NCBI RefSeq assembly: GCF_000424665.1
Contig: NZ_KE384223.1
Span: 71,376-135,375 of the forward strand
DNA length: 64,000 bases
Reading direction: 5' to 3'
Source: Salinimicrobium terrae DSM 17865
GTDB lineage: Bacteria; Bacteroidota; Bacteroidia; Flavobacteriales; Flavobacteriaceae
Part shown: piece after piece, positions 25,665-33,378 of the stretch
Position numbering within the stretch: position 1 is the first letter of the stretch
Layout: the number at the start of each line of letters is the position of its first letter
Program-made: the position numbers and the translations under genes
Notes under the pieces: generated by a model
The model's input: the letters and a program-made list of their open reading frames with translations, nothing else
Told to the model about the DNA's origin: nothing
The model's database searches: none

Positions 25665-25718
25665 TAAAAACCGAAAAGGAAAACTAAAAGCTTATCGCTT
25701 TTAATCTTCTTTTTCGGT
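25665..25718 (-). terminator. Hairpin between ric and the NO reductase gene
   Basis: ACCGAAAA (25670-25677) pairs with TTTTCGGT (25711-25718); an inner stem AAAAGC/GCTTTT lies at 25686-25702. On the minus strand the outer stem is followed by TTTTTAAAT, so it can end ric transcription or attenuate read-through into the reductase gene 12 bp downstream. Confidence 0.55.
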
Positions 25719-25750
25719 CTGTTGAGGGGATTTATTTTATACTTCTGTAA

Positions 25751-26482
25751 TTATTTTGTGCGTAGCTCTTTTTCAAGTAAAAGAGATTTTGGGAACAAAA
25801 TATTATTTTCTAAGTGGACATGTTGATGAAGATCCTGTTCAAATTCATCCAGCTTCGCATAAAATGCTCTGTAAGTATTACAGGCTCCCGGAGGTGGAGT
25901 GTAATTATTACTTAAACGCGCTATGGTGCGGAGTAGTTCGCCGGCATCCTCATGTTCGGTTTCCATCATTTTAATAGGATTATCTACAGTGCCAAAATGT
26001 GGCTGTGGTAGTTCTCCTCCTTCTTTTTTGGCTTTTACCATTTGCTTGATGAACGGGAACAAAATGAGTTCTTCTTTCTTCATGTGAGCGCTTAACTCTC
26101 CGGCCACTTCTTTTACCAGATCATTGATTTCAAGCAATTCGGTGTAATGATGTCCGTGTACCTTTGCTACTCTAGCCGAGTATTGCAATAACAAGGGGAT
26201 ATTCTCTTCTACATAAGAATGGTGGACATTAATAATATGATCTGTAAGAAAATCGAGTTCCCAGCTGTTGTAGTTGGTGGCTCTTGAAGTTGTATTATCT
26301 ACATTGAGAAGGTCCTGAATGAGTAGGTCGCAATCTGCATTGTATTTGGTACAGGCCTTATCGAGAGTGATTCCGCCTCCACAGCAAAAATCGATACCGT
26401 ATTTCTTAAAGATGTGTGCCGTTTTGATGTTTTCGGTTACCATTTCGGCAACTGTTTTACTTTGTAGATTTTCCATGATCAT
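25751..26482 (-). CDS. ric: Iron-sulfur cluster repair di-iron protein
   Basis: A 243-residue RIC/ScdA/YtfE protein that restores iron-sulfur clusters damaged by NO or oxidants. The N-terminal DUF542 domain has the conserved GIDFCCGGG (residues about 29-37). The hemerythrin-like helical domain with metal-binding histidines follows (INVHHSYVEEN, VHGHHYTEL, LSAHMKKEE, METEHEDAGELL, HQHVHLEN). Translation starts at ATG 26482 or at the second ATG, 26476. It stands directly before the NO reductase gene on the same strand. Two palindromes lie in its promoter region (26531-26550 and 26567-26578), suggesting CRP/FNR-type control. Confidence 0.94.
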   Translation of the reverse strand: MIMENLQSKTVAEMVTENIKTAHIFKKYGIDFCCGGGITLDKACTKYNADCDLLIQDLLNVDNTTSRATNYNSWELDFLTDHIINVHHSYVEENIPLLLQYSARVAKVHGHHYTELLEINDLVKEVAGELSAHMKKEELILFPFIKQMVKAKKEGGELPQPHFGTVDNPIKMMETEHEDAGELLRTIARLSNNYTPPPGACNTYRAFYAKLDEFEQDLHQHVHLENNILFPKSLLLEKELRTK

Positions 26483-26518
26483 ATTTTTTAGTTTAACTGG
26501 AGTTTCAATTTACAGGTA

Positions 26519-26578
26519 CAAAGATGAGAGATAAAAGAGGTGTCTTTTATGAGGCTGGTCATAAAGGACAAATTTGTC
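26519..26578 (-). promoter_or_regulatory. Promoter and palindromic operators of ric
   Basis: On the minus strand CATCTTTG (26526-26519) matches the -7 consensus in seven of eight positions. Upstream lie a perfect inverted repeat, ATAAAAGA-GGTG-TCTTTTAT (26531-26550), and a perfect 12-bp palindrome, GACAAATTTGTC (26567-26578). Their centres are about 20 and 52 bp upstream of the -7 centre. A CRP/FNR-type regulator, such as the one at 27574-28626, could bind here. Confidence 0.5.
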
Positions 26579-26591
26579 TTAATTAATTTAT

Positions 26592-26624
26592 TAAAAAAAT
26601 AAGACGCCTCTGGGGGGAGGCGTC
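26592..26624 (-). terminator. Terminator of the universal stress protein gene
   Basis: GACGCCTC and GAGGCGTC form a perfect 8-bp stem around a six-base loop (26603-26624); on the minus strand it is followed by TTATTTTTTT. It separates the stress protein gene from the ric promoter. Confidence 0.85.
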
Positions 26625-26666
26625 GACTAAATAAAACAAACTAATTACTAACTTAAAAACAAATTA

Positions 26667-27479
26667 TTAACCATGTAAAACCAGTAGTGGCAATTGATTT
26701 ATAAAGGGAATATTCTCATTTTCCTCATTGCGGAGAAATTTTTGACATAAATTGAGATTCTTTGCTGCCAGTACGATCATATCCACGTCCCGGTTCGCAA
26801 TAAGTATTTTTTTAGGATTTAGATCTCTTGATGTGTAATAGGTTTGCAGCACCGGAATTCTTGGTGAAAAAGAATCCTGTAAAAATTCACGGTTCTCTAT
26901 TTGTTCGGCCGAGGGTTCTATTTCATTGTTAAAGATCTCCAGGATTTTGACCTGTGCATTTGAAAGTGAAGCAAGATTTAGCAGGGTGCGCAGAACCTTA
27001 CTACCGTAGTGGATCTTATAATCTGTTGGGAAAAGGATTTTTTTGTGTTCCTTGAACGATGCGTTTTCAGAAATGGCCAGAACAGGACATTTTACCTTCA
27101 TCATCACGTCCGAAGTGTTTTTTCCGATAATTACTCCTTCATTATTGGTCTTTCCTTTGGTGCCCATGAGGATGAGGTCAATCTGTTTCTCCTGTACCTT
27201 GGCTCTTACTGCATTAATAAGATAATCTGCCTTAAAACAAATATTGTAGGTATGTCCAGGGTTGGTGCGTATGCTCTGAAGCCACTTGATTAGCTTATCA
27301 AAATTTTCCTGAACTGCAGGAGGAATAGATGTATATCCTGTTGCCATTCTATCTGCCGGAAGGGGGAAGACATGGAGCAAATGAAAATGGCAGGGAGTAT
27401 CCTTAAAGAACTGCAATGCATAGGCAGCTGCATTCCTGCTATTTTCAGAAAAGTCTGTGGGCAATAAGATATTCATCAT
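26667..27479 (-). CDS. Universal stress protein, tandem UspA domains
   Basis: A 270-residue cytoplasmic protein of two UspA domains. The first begins NILLPTDFSENSRNAA (residues 3-18) and has the nucleotide-binding-type loop GTKGKTNNEGVIIGKNTSDV (near 106-125). The second begins KILFPTDYKIHYGSK (near 147) but lacks a clear G-x2-G-x9-G loop, so it may be degenerate. The start is ATG 27479 or the adjacent ATG 27476. It is located 94 bp after the receiver-CRP regulator gene on the same strand and probably belongs to its stress regulon. In Bacteroidota such proteins accompany low-oxygen regulators. Confidence 0.88.
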   Translation of the reverse strand: MMNILLPTDFSENSRNAAAYALQFFKDTPCHFHLLHVFPLPADRMATGYTSIPPAVQENFDKLIKWLQSIRTNPGHTYNICFKADYLINAVRAKVQEKQIDLILMGTKGKTNNEGVIIGKNTSDVMMKVKCPVLAISENASFKEHKKILFPTDYKIHYGSKVLRTLLNLASLSNAQVKILEIFNNEIEPSAEQIENREFLQDSFSPRIPVLQTYYTSRDLNPKKILIANRDVDMIVLAAKNLNLCQKFLRNEENENIPFINQLPLLVLHG

Positions 27480-27573
27480 CTGTCACATCTGTTTATCGCA
27501 CAAAAATATGCAGGAAGTCAGATTGAAAAAATGATGAACATCAGTTATTGAAATATTCTAAGCATCAAGAAAA

Positions 27574-28626
27574 TCAACTGATCTTTTTGAGTGCTTCTAC
27601 ATCGAGGAGCTTGATATTACGGCCTTCTATTTCCAGTAATCCTTCCTTTTTGAAATCAGATAAGGTGCGTATGAGAGTTTCTGAAGCCATCCCGGCCACA
27701 CTGGCCAGATCACTCCTTGATATCCTGATACTCTGGGTTGGATGTCTTCTTATTTTTTGCGAGAACAACAGGATTGTGCGAGCGGCTTTCTTTCTTACCG
27801 AACCATAAGCCATCTCAAGCAGCTGCTCTTTGATCCCGGTAATATTATCTCCCATTACATCTATCAATTCAAGAGTAATGTTGCTGTTATTCATAAGAAT
27901 ATTTTTCAACTCGTCCTTGGAGACTGCGTAGACCCGGGTTTCCTCCATGGCGGTGGCATATTCGGTATAGGCATCGCTCTTCTTAAAAGAGGTATTTCCA
28001 AAGAAATCTCCTTCCTTGTATATGGAGGTGATAAGTTCCTTCCCGTATTCATCCATACGGTGGCTCTTCACTACGCCTTTATCTACAAAGAAAAAATGGT
28101 TCCCCAGTTTACCTTCTTCGTAGATGGTCTCTCCTGCTTTAAAGGTTTGCTGCTCGTAGTTTTTAACCTCTTCCCTTAATTCCTGCAGGGAATTGATCTT
28201 TTGCTGAGGTGCTGCCTGTGCCGGGCTCTTTCCGTTTTCCTGAAGTTTCTTTAGAATAGCCACTTTTGCCAGCCGGCTTTCTATTGCACTTATGAGCTCT
28301 TCCTCCTCGAAAGGTTTGGTGAGATAATCATCTGCCCCCAAATCCATCCCGCGGCGAATATCCTTATGTTCGGTCTTTGCCGAAAGAAAAATAAAAGGTA
28401 TGGCATGGGTTTTTGGATCTTCAGAAAGCGCCTGAAGCACTCCGTAGCCATCCATTTCGGGCATCATGATATCACAAATTACGATGTCTGGCAGCTCCTG
28501 CCTGGCTAATTCCAGGCCAGACCGGCCGTTTGCTGCAGTGATAACATTGTATTCTGCAAGTTCAAGTAATTCGGCCGTATTTTCCCGAACTACAGTGTCA
28601 TCTTCTATAAACAGTACTTTTTTCAT
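27574..28626 (-). CDS. Response regulator with CRP/FNR-type DNA-binding output
   Basis: A 350-residue fusion. Residues 1-120 are a receiver domain with acidic D9/D10, phosphoacceptor D52 in VICDIMMPEMDG and conserved lysine in LTKPFEE. Residues about 150-270 form a cyclic-nucleotide-binding-type beta barrel (TFKAGETIYEEGKLGNHFFF). The C-terminal winged helix has the CRP signature (ISRSDLASVAGMASETLIRTLSDFKKEGLL). No FNR cysteine cluster is visible. It overlaps the kinase stop by 4 bp (ATGA), so the two are a two-component pair. Its targets are plausibly the neighbouring stress protein, ric and NO reductase genes, where palindromic sites occur. Confidence 0.93.
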   Translation of the reverse strand: MKKVLFIEDDTVVRENTAELLELAEYNVITAANGRSGLELARQELPDIVICDIMMPEMDGYGVLQALSEDPKTHAIPFIFLSAKTEHKDIRRGMDLGADDYLTKPFEEEELISAIESRLAKVAILKKLQENGKSPAQAAPQQKINSLQELREEVKNYEQQTFKAGETIYEEGKLGNHFFFVDKGVVKSHRMDEYGKELITSIYKEGDFFGNTSFKKSDAYTEYATAMEETRVYAVSKDELKNILMNNSNITLELIDVMGDNITGIKEQLLEMAYGSVRKKAARTILLFSQKIRRHPTQSIRISRSDLASVAGMASETLIRTLSDFKKEGLLEIEGRNIKLLDVEALKKIS

Positions 28627-29933
28627 TCTTTAACTATAGGTAGTTCTACAATAAACTGGGTTCCGGAGTTTTCTTTACTTCTGAAGCTAATGGTTCCTCC
28701 AAGATTCTCCAGGTGGACCTTGGCAATGTTGAGACCAATTCCTGTACCCTGGTTTAAGAGAGCATTTTCTGCTCTAAAATATCTTTCGAAAATATGTTTT
28801 TGATCTTTCTCCGGGATTCCCATACCCTCATCTGTCACCTTAAACCAAATCTTTTTTTCTTCTACTTCAATTTGAAATTTAATAAGAGAGTCTTCCGGGG
28901 AATATTTTATTGCGTTGTTCAATAAATTGGACAACACCAGCTCCAGTATCTTTTCATCCTGGTGAAGGATTACATTTTCGATGTCGCGGGTATACTCAAT
29001 ATTTTGTCCGCTCTTTAGGGTAACATTGGCATTGTACACTACTTCGTTCACCAGTTTGCTAAGGTTAAAATCTGTAAATTTATAGTTCACTTTCCCGCTT
29101 TCCAATCTTTCTATAGATAAAAAATCATTGAGGATATTATCCAGGTAATGTACCTTGCTCTTGATGGTATTAAGGTGTTTTTCCCGTTTTTCCTGCTGGT
29201 CTTCAAGCCTGTATTTTCCGGCGAGAACGACAGAGGTTAATATCCCGCTAAGAGGGGTCTTAAATTCGTGGAAAACCAACGAAAGGAATTTTGTTTTCAG
29301 TTCATTGAGTTCTTTTTCCTTTTGTAAGGCTGTTTTTATTCGGTTTTCGGCTTCTTTTCGGCGTTTAATTTCAGTTTCCAGGCTCTTGTTGGCGTTCTGC
29401 AGATCCTGGATACTCTCTTCCAGTTCTTTTGTTCTCACCTTGATCTTGCCTTCCAGTTCATTATTGAGCTGGGTTATTTGACGCTGCGCCTCTTTTCTTA
29501 CTGAAATATCTATGACAAGAGACATCACATAACGCTCCTCTCCGATTTTGAATGGGTTAAGTCCCGCTTCCACTGGAAATTCATCTCCGTTTTTTTTTAC
29601 TCCGTGCAGGTCACGACCATGGCCCATTTGTCTTTTTTCGCTGTCATTTAAGAAACCTTTAAAATGAGCGGGATGTGCAGAACGATACTTGGGAGGTATC
29701 AATAGGTTAAGTGGTTTACCCTTTAGCTCCCCTTTTTCGTATCCAAACATATTATCTGCCGCCAGATTGCTGCTAATGATCATTTGATTCTTATCAACAA
29801 CAATAATACCTTCTGAAGCTGCTTCAAAAAGTACATTGAATACATTCTGGTCACTTTCAAAAATTTCCAGTTCCTTATCGTTGGGGGTGCTCAATATCAA
29901 ATCTATTTTAGAGTGAGGGTCAAATTTAAACAA
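28623..29933 (-). CDS. FixL-like PAS histidine kinase
   Basis: A 436-residue cytoplasmic sensor kinase without membrane segments. Residues about 32-145 form a PAS domain; then a coiled coil (about 150-210) and a HisKA dimerization helix with H222 in FHEFKTPLSG; then a HATPase domain (N-box NNAIKYSP, G-boxes DEGMGIP and GTGIGLNIAK). The PAS carries RSAH (H87) and, exactly 20 residues later, GHGR (R107); in FixL the haem-ligating histidine and the oxygen-contacting arginine have the same spacing. Haem binding is therefore plausible but not proved. The open frame begins with TTG 29933, which overlaps a -7 match (29928-29921, TAAATTTG), so the true start may be a few codons later. Confidence 0.88.
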   Translation of the reverse strand: MFKFDPHSKIDLILSTPNDKELEIFESDQNVFNVLFEAASEGIIVVDKNQMIISSNLAADNMFGYEKGELKGKPLNLLIPPKYRSAHPAHFKGFLNDSEKRQMGHGRDLHGVKKNGDEFPVEAGLNPFKIGEERYVMSLVIDISVRKEAQRQITQLNNELEGKIKVRTKELEESIQDLQNANKSLETEIKRRKEAENRIKTALQKEKELNELKTKFLSLVFHEFKTPLSGILTSVVLAGKYRLEDQQEKREKHLNTIKSKVHYLDNILNDFLSIERLESGKVNYKFTDFNLSKLVNEVVYNANVTLKSGQNIEYTRDIENVILHQDEKILELVLSNLLNNAIKYSPEDSLIKFQIEVEEKKIWFKVTDEGMGIPEKDQKHIFERYFRAENALLNQGTGIGLNIAKVHLENLGGTISFRSKENSGTQFIVELPIVKE

Positions 29934-30003
29934 TTTAGAATAACTGAAGTTTCACAGAAAAGTGGTGTCAAAAAAGTCATTTTTGGAAGGGATTTAAGAA
30001 GAA

Positions 30004-30037
30004 AGATCCGGAGAGAAATATTTTCTTTCCGGATCCT
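30004..30037 (-). terminator. Hairpin terminator after the 70-aa gene
   Basis: AGATCCGGA pairs with TCCGGATCcT and an inner AGAAA with TTTCT, giving a long stem. On the minus strand the tail is T-rich but not a pure T run. A hairpin of very similar sequence ends the lipoprotein gene at 55109. Confidence 0.55.
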
Positions 30038-30097
30038 TCGTTGTAATTCTGCAGTATCAAATCCTTCATTTTCACTCAAAAGACTGCTTAATCACAA

Positions 30098-30310
30098 CTA
30101 TACCGCCTGTTCGTCCTCTGGAGAGACGTAATCTTTATCTGCCGGAAGTAGCTGGCTCGCAAGTTTTGTCACTCCCATTGCAATTAGCACAGCAGTAATG
30201 ACAAAAAGCAGAAATTTGACCATTAGATTATCCTCCAGCACATTGCTGTAAAATGTGAGAATGATCTCTATAGCCAAAAATGCCACTTGAAAACTTGCCT
30301 TTAGCACCAT
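30098..30310 (-). CDS. Small membrane protein, 70 aa
   Basis: Two hydrophobic helices (about residues 5-21 and 30-52) and an acidic C-terminus (PADKDYVSPEDEQAV). No named family recognised. It is flanked by a hairpin on its 3' side, and a near-consensus -7 (TATCTTTA, 30335-30328) lies 18 bp before the ATG, which supports it as a real gene with its own transcript. Function unknown. Confidence 0.6.
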   Translation of the reverse strand: MVLKASFQVAFLAIEIILTFYSNVLEDNLMVKFLLFVITAVLIAMGVTKLASQLLPADKDYVSPEDEQAV

Positions 30311-30620
30311 CTAAATGAAATATGGGATAAAGATACATTTGTGGCAAATTTTTATAGGATGTTTTTGAAGCTTTGACGGAAATTTAACGTATGGTTCTCA
30401 ATTCCTTAACCAGAACTGCCGGGTTTTTAAAAAGCTTCCGGAGTGCTATTTTTGGAGAGTGAGGATTTTGGCACTAAACTTTTGCCTTAGCCCCTTTCTG
30501 ATAAGTAAAAATACATTTAAAATGTTCCTCAGGATATTTTTAGAAGGAATATTTTTAATGTTTTTTATATAAAAAAAAGAATTCGTCAATGATCAAGGAT
30601 TCCGGTGAATAATGATCTGC
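30311..30620. other. AT-rich intergenic gap
   Basis: Apart from the weak -7 match for the 70-aa gene and one copy of the recurrent motif (GAGTGCTATTTTTGGAGAG, 30441-30459), I see no structure and no gene in this stretch. Confidence 0.5.
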
Positions 30621-31457
30621 CTAATTTTCGAGTTTAAAGGTTATAACAGGACTATTCGCATGATTCACCAGGTCTTCACTTATACTACCGTTAAAGAAAT
30701 GAGATAAACCTTTTCGTCCATGTGTGGCGATTCCCACCACATCTGCATTTATTTTTTTGGCAAAGTTGAGAATCCCCTGTTCGACAGAATCATCGTTGAA
30801 AATATGGAATTCATAGTTATTAAAGTCTGTTCCTTCAATGTACTTCTTCAGCTTTTGGTCGCAGTCATTTGAAGTCACAAATTCATTGGCAGTATTGATA
30901 TACACCAAATGTAGCCTCGCCTGGAAGGTATCGGCCAAAGCCACCACTTTAGAAAGCGTATTTTTCCCGGTGGATTCAAGGTTAGTGGCGAAGATAAAAT
31001 TTTTGACCTCAAAAGATGGATGGTCATTTTTTACGACGAGTACAGGGATTTCAGAAGTTCTCACTACTTTCTCGGTATTTGAACCTATAAACATTTCCTT
31101 TAGACCCGAAGCTCCCTGGGAGCCCATGATAATAAAATCACAACCGTGCTTTGTACTAGCTTCCAATATGCCGTCAAAGGCTTTGTTGACCTCTACGGTG
31201 TCATGAACTTTAAGACCCTTAAGATAAGGTCGGGAAAGAAGTTCGTCGAATTTTTGTTTAGCCATTTTCATAAAGAAAAGGGCTTCAGGTAAATCATTGG
31301 AACGAGTTTCTCCTACCGGGTTCACCATATCTACAGGTAGTTCGATCAAGTGCAAAAGATAAATTTCTGCATCAAATTTTTTTGCGAGTTGAGCGGCTAC
31401 TTTAAGGGCATTTTCTGCCTTTTCCGAAAAGTCGGTAGGGACAAGTATTGTTTTCAT
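30621..31457 (-). CDS. Universal stress protein, tandem UspA domains
   Basis: A 278-residue protein of two UspA domains. The first opens KTILVPTDFSEKAENAL (residues 2-18) and has a complete ATP-binding-type loop, GSQGASGLKEMFIGSNTEKV (near 112-131). The second has an equally complete loop, THGRKGLSHFFNGSISED (near 248-265). Both sites look functional, unlike the second domain of the protein at 26667. It is divergently transcribed from rimP with about 100 bp between promoters. A role in general or low-oxygen stress is inferred from family and position. Confidence 0.92.
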   Translation of the reverse strand: MKTILVPTDFSEKAENALKVAAQLAKKFDAEIYLLHLIELPVDMVNPVGETRSNDLPEALFFMKMAKQKFDELLSRPYLKGLKVHDTVEVNKAFDGILEASTKHGCDFIIMGSQGASGLKEMFIGSNTEKVVRTSEIPVLVVKNDHPSFEVKNFIFATNLESTGKNTLSKVVALADTFQARLHLVYINTANEFVTSNDCDQKLKKYIEGTDFNNYEFHIFNDDSVEQGILNFAKKINADVVGIATHGRKGLSHFFNGSISEDLVNHANSPVITFKLEN

Positions 31458-31522
31458 AGGTAGTTGTAAGATGGTAAGATTGATTCAGTTATAAAATTAC
31501 AAATATTTTTTCATTCCAATTC

Positions 31523-31556
31523 TTGTTTTCGTTCTACAAAAATATTACTATATTTG
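31523..31556 (+). promoter_or_regulatory. Promoter of the rimP-nusA-infB operon
   Basis: TATATTTG (31549-31556) matches the -7 consensus exactly; TTG at 31523-31525 lies 23 bp upstream, within the usual -33 spacing. Transcription would start near 31563, giving a ~63-base leader. Confidence 0.75.
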
Positions 31557-31583
31557 CACCGTTGAAGCGAAAAAAAGAACAAC

Positions 31584-31609
31584 GAGGGGACAGAAAGTCC
31601 CCTCTTTTT
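31584..31609 (+). terminator. Terminator hairpin in the rimP leader (attenuator)
   Basis: GAGGGGAC and GTCCCCTC form a perfect 8-bp stem with loop AGAAA, followed by TTTTT. It lies between the promoter and the rimP ATG (31626), with no other gene before it, so it must be read through for operon expression. NusA, encoded in the operon, affects such terminators, so feedback control is plausible. Confidence 0.8.
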
Positions 31610-31625
31610 ATAGCCAGACCCGGGA

Positions 31626-32090
31626 ATGTTACGAGAGAAAGTAGAAAATTTACTGCAGGAAGCTTTCGAAGAAAATAATTCATTATTTTTAATTGAGCTC
31701 AATGTTAACGACTCAAATCATATCACCGTTGTTATTGACGGAGATAAGGGGGTGTCTGTAAATGATTGTATTGCGGTAAGTCGCAAGATCGAACATAATC
31801 TTGATCGCGAAGAGGAAGATTTTTCCCTTGATGTTTCCTCGGCAGGAGTATCCGCGCCTTTGGAAATGCCGCGACAGTATCAAAAGAATATTGGTAGAAC
31901 TCTTGCGGTAACTACTGTCAAGGGAGAAAAGATAGAGGGAGAACTGGCCGCTTTTGAGAATGAAAAGCTAACTCTTAAGTGGAAAACCAGGGAACCTAAG
32001 CCTGTAGGTAAGGGCAAGGTTACAGTAAGTAAAGAAGCTGTCCTGCCTTTAGAGGATGTGAAAGAGGCAAAAGTGATAATAACATTTTAA
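31626..32090 (+). CDS. rimP: Ribosome maturation factor RimP
   Basis: A 154-residue RimP, needed for maturation of the 30S ribosomal subunit. Visible family parts: the N-terminal alpha/beta domain with DGDKGVSVNDCIAVSRKIEHNLD (near residues 39-61), then LDVSSAGVSAPLEMPRQYQKNIGR and a C-terminal SH3-like domain. First gene of the classical rimP-nusA-infB operon; nusA begins 12 bp after its stop. The leader holds a terminator-like hairpin (31584-31609). Confidence 0.95.
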   Translation: MLREKVENLLQEAFEENNSLFLIELNVNDSNHITVVIDGDKGVSVNDCIAVSRKIEHNLDREEEDFSLDVSSAGVSAPLEMPRQYQKNIGRTLAVTTVKGEKIEGELAAFENEKLTLKWKTREPKPVGKGKVTVSKEAVLPLEDVKEAKVIITF

Positions 32091-32102
32091 CAGACATAAG
32101 AT

Positions 32103-33347
32103 ATGGAAAATATCGCGTTGATAGATTCGTTTTCAGAATTCAAGGATGACAAGTCCATAGACAAGCCAACATTAATGGCAATCCTGGAAGAGGTATTGCG
32201 AAGTGCTCTTAAAAAGAAGTACGGGGAAGACGATAATTTTGACATAATTGTAAACCCCGATAAAGGGGATCTTGAAATTTGGAGAAACCGTGTTGTTGTG
32301 GCCGATGGAGAGGTGGAAGATCCCAATCAGGAAATATCTTTAACTGAAGCCCGTAAAATCGAACCCGATTTTGAAGTTGGGGAAGATGTTTCTGAAGAAG
32401 TTAAGTTGATCGACCTTGGTCGTCGTTCTATTTTATCTTTACGTCAAAACCTTATTTCTAAGGTTCACGAACACGATAATACAAATATCTACAAGCACTT
32501 TAAAGAGCTTGAAGGAGAAATTTATACTGCTGAAGTTCACCACATTCGTCACCGCGCGATTATTCTGCTTGACGATGATGGTAACGAGATAATTCTTCCA
32601 AAGGACCGACAAATCCCTTCAGATTTCTTCAGAAAAGGGGAGAATGTTAGAGGGATCATTGAAAGTGTTGAATTAAAAGGAAATAAACCAGCAATTATTA
32701 TGTCAAGAACTTCTCCTTTATTTTTGGAGAAACTTTTTGAACAGGAGATTCCGGAGGTTTTTGATGGTTTAATTAATGTGAAGAAGGTTGTAAGAATACC
32801 CGGTGAAAAAGCTAAAGTAGCTGTTGATTCTTATGATGATCGTATTGATCCCGTTGGTGCCTGTGTGGGTATGAAAGGATCAAGGATCCACAGTATCGTT
32901 CGGGAACTGGGGAATGAAAATATCGATGTGATCAATTATACCAGCAATAACCAGTTGTTGATCACCAGAGCACTTAGCCCTGCCAAAATCACCTCTCTCA
33001 AGATAGATGAGGAGAATAAGCGGGCAGAAGTAATGTTAAAACCTGAAGAAGTTTCTAAAGCTATTGGTCGTGGTGGTCATAATATTAGATTGGCAGGACA
33101 ATTGACAGGTTATGAAATCGATGTCTTTAGAGAAGGTGTTGAAGAAGATGTGGAATTGAGAGAATTTGCAGACGAGATCGACGACTGGGTGATTGCAGAG
33201 TTTGCCAAGATTGGTCTTGATACCGCAAAAAGTATATTAGAGCAGGACGTGGATGATCTTGTCAAGAGAACAGATCTTGAAGAAGAGACGATACGTGATG
33301 TAATGAGAGTTCTTAGAGAAGAATTTGAAGAAGAGAATAAAAGTTAA
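32103..33347 (+). CDS. nusA: Transcription termination/antitermination factor NusA
   Basis: A 414-residue NusA, which binds RNA polymerase and controls pausing, termination and antitermination. The N-terminal polymerase-binding domain is followed by an S1 domain (about residues 135-200) and two KH domains (VDPVGACVGMKGSRIHSIV near 250; VSKAIGRGGHNIRLAGQLTG near 318). It lacks the C-terminal acidic repeats of the E. coli protein, as in most Bacteroidota. Between rimP and infB in the usual order. It may govern the leader hairpin of its own operon. Confidence 0.97.
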   Translation: MENIALIDSFSEFKDDKSIDKPTLMAILEEVLRSALKKKYGEDDNFDIIVNPDKGDLEIWRNRVVVADGEVEDPNQEISLTEARKIEPDFEVGEDVSEEVKLIDLGRRSILSLRQNLISKVHEHDNTNIYKHFKELEGEIYTAEVHHIRHRAIILLDDDGNEIILPKDRQIPSDFFRKGENVRGIIESVELKGNKPAIIMSRTSPLFLEKLFEQEIPEVFDGLINVKKVVRIPGEKAKVAVDSYDDRIDPVGACVGMKGSRIHSIVRELGNENIDVINYTSNNQLLITRALSPAKITSLKIDEENKRAEVMLKPEEVSKAIGRGGHNIRLAGQLTGYEIDVFREGVEEDVELREFADEIDDWVIAEFAKIGLDTAKSILEQDVDDLVKRTDLEEETIRDVMRVLREEFEEENKS

Positions 33348-33378
33348 GAATAAAAGAGGTTAATTTAGAGGGCAATTT

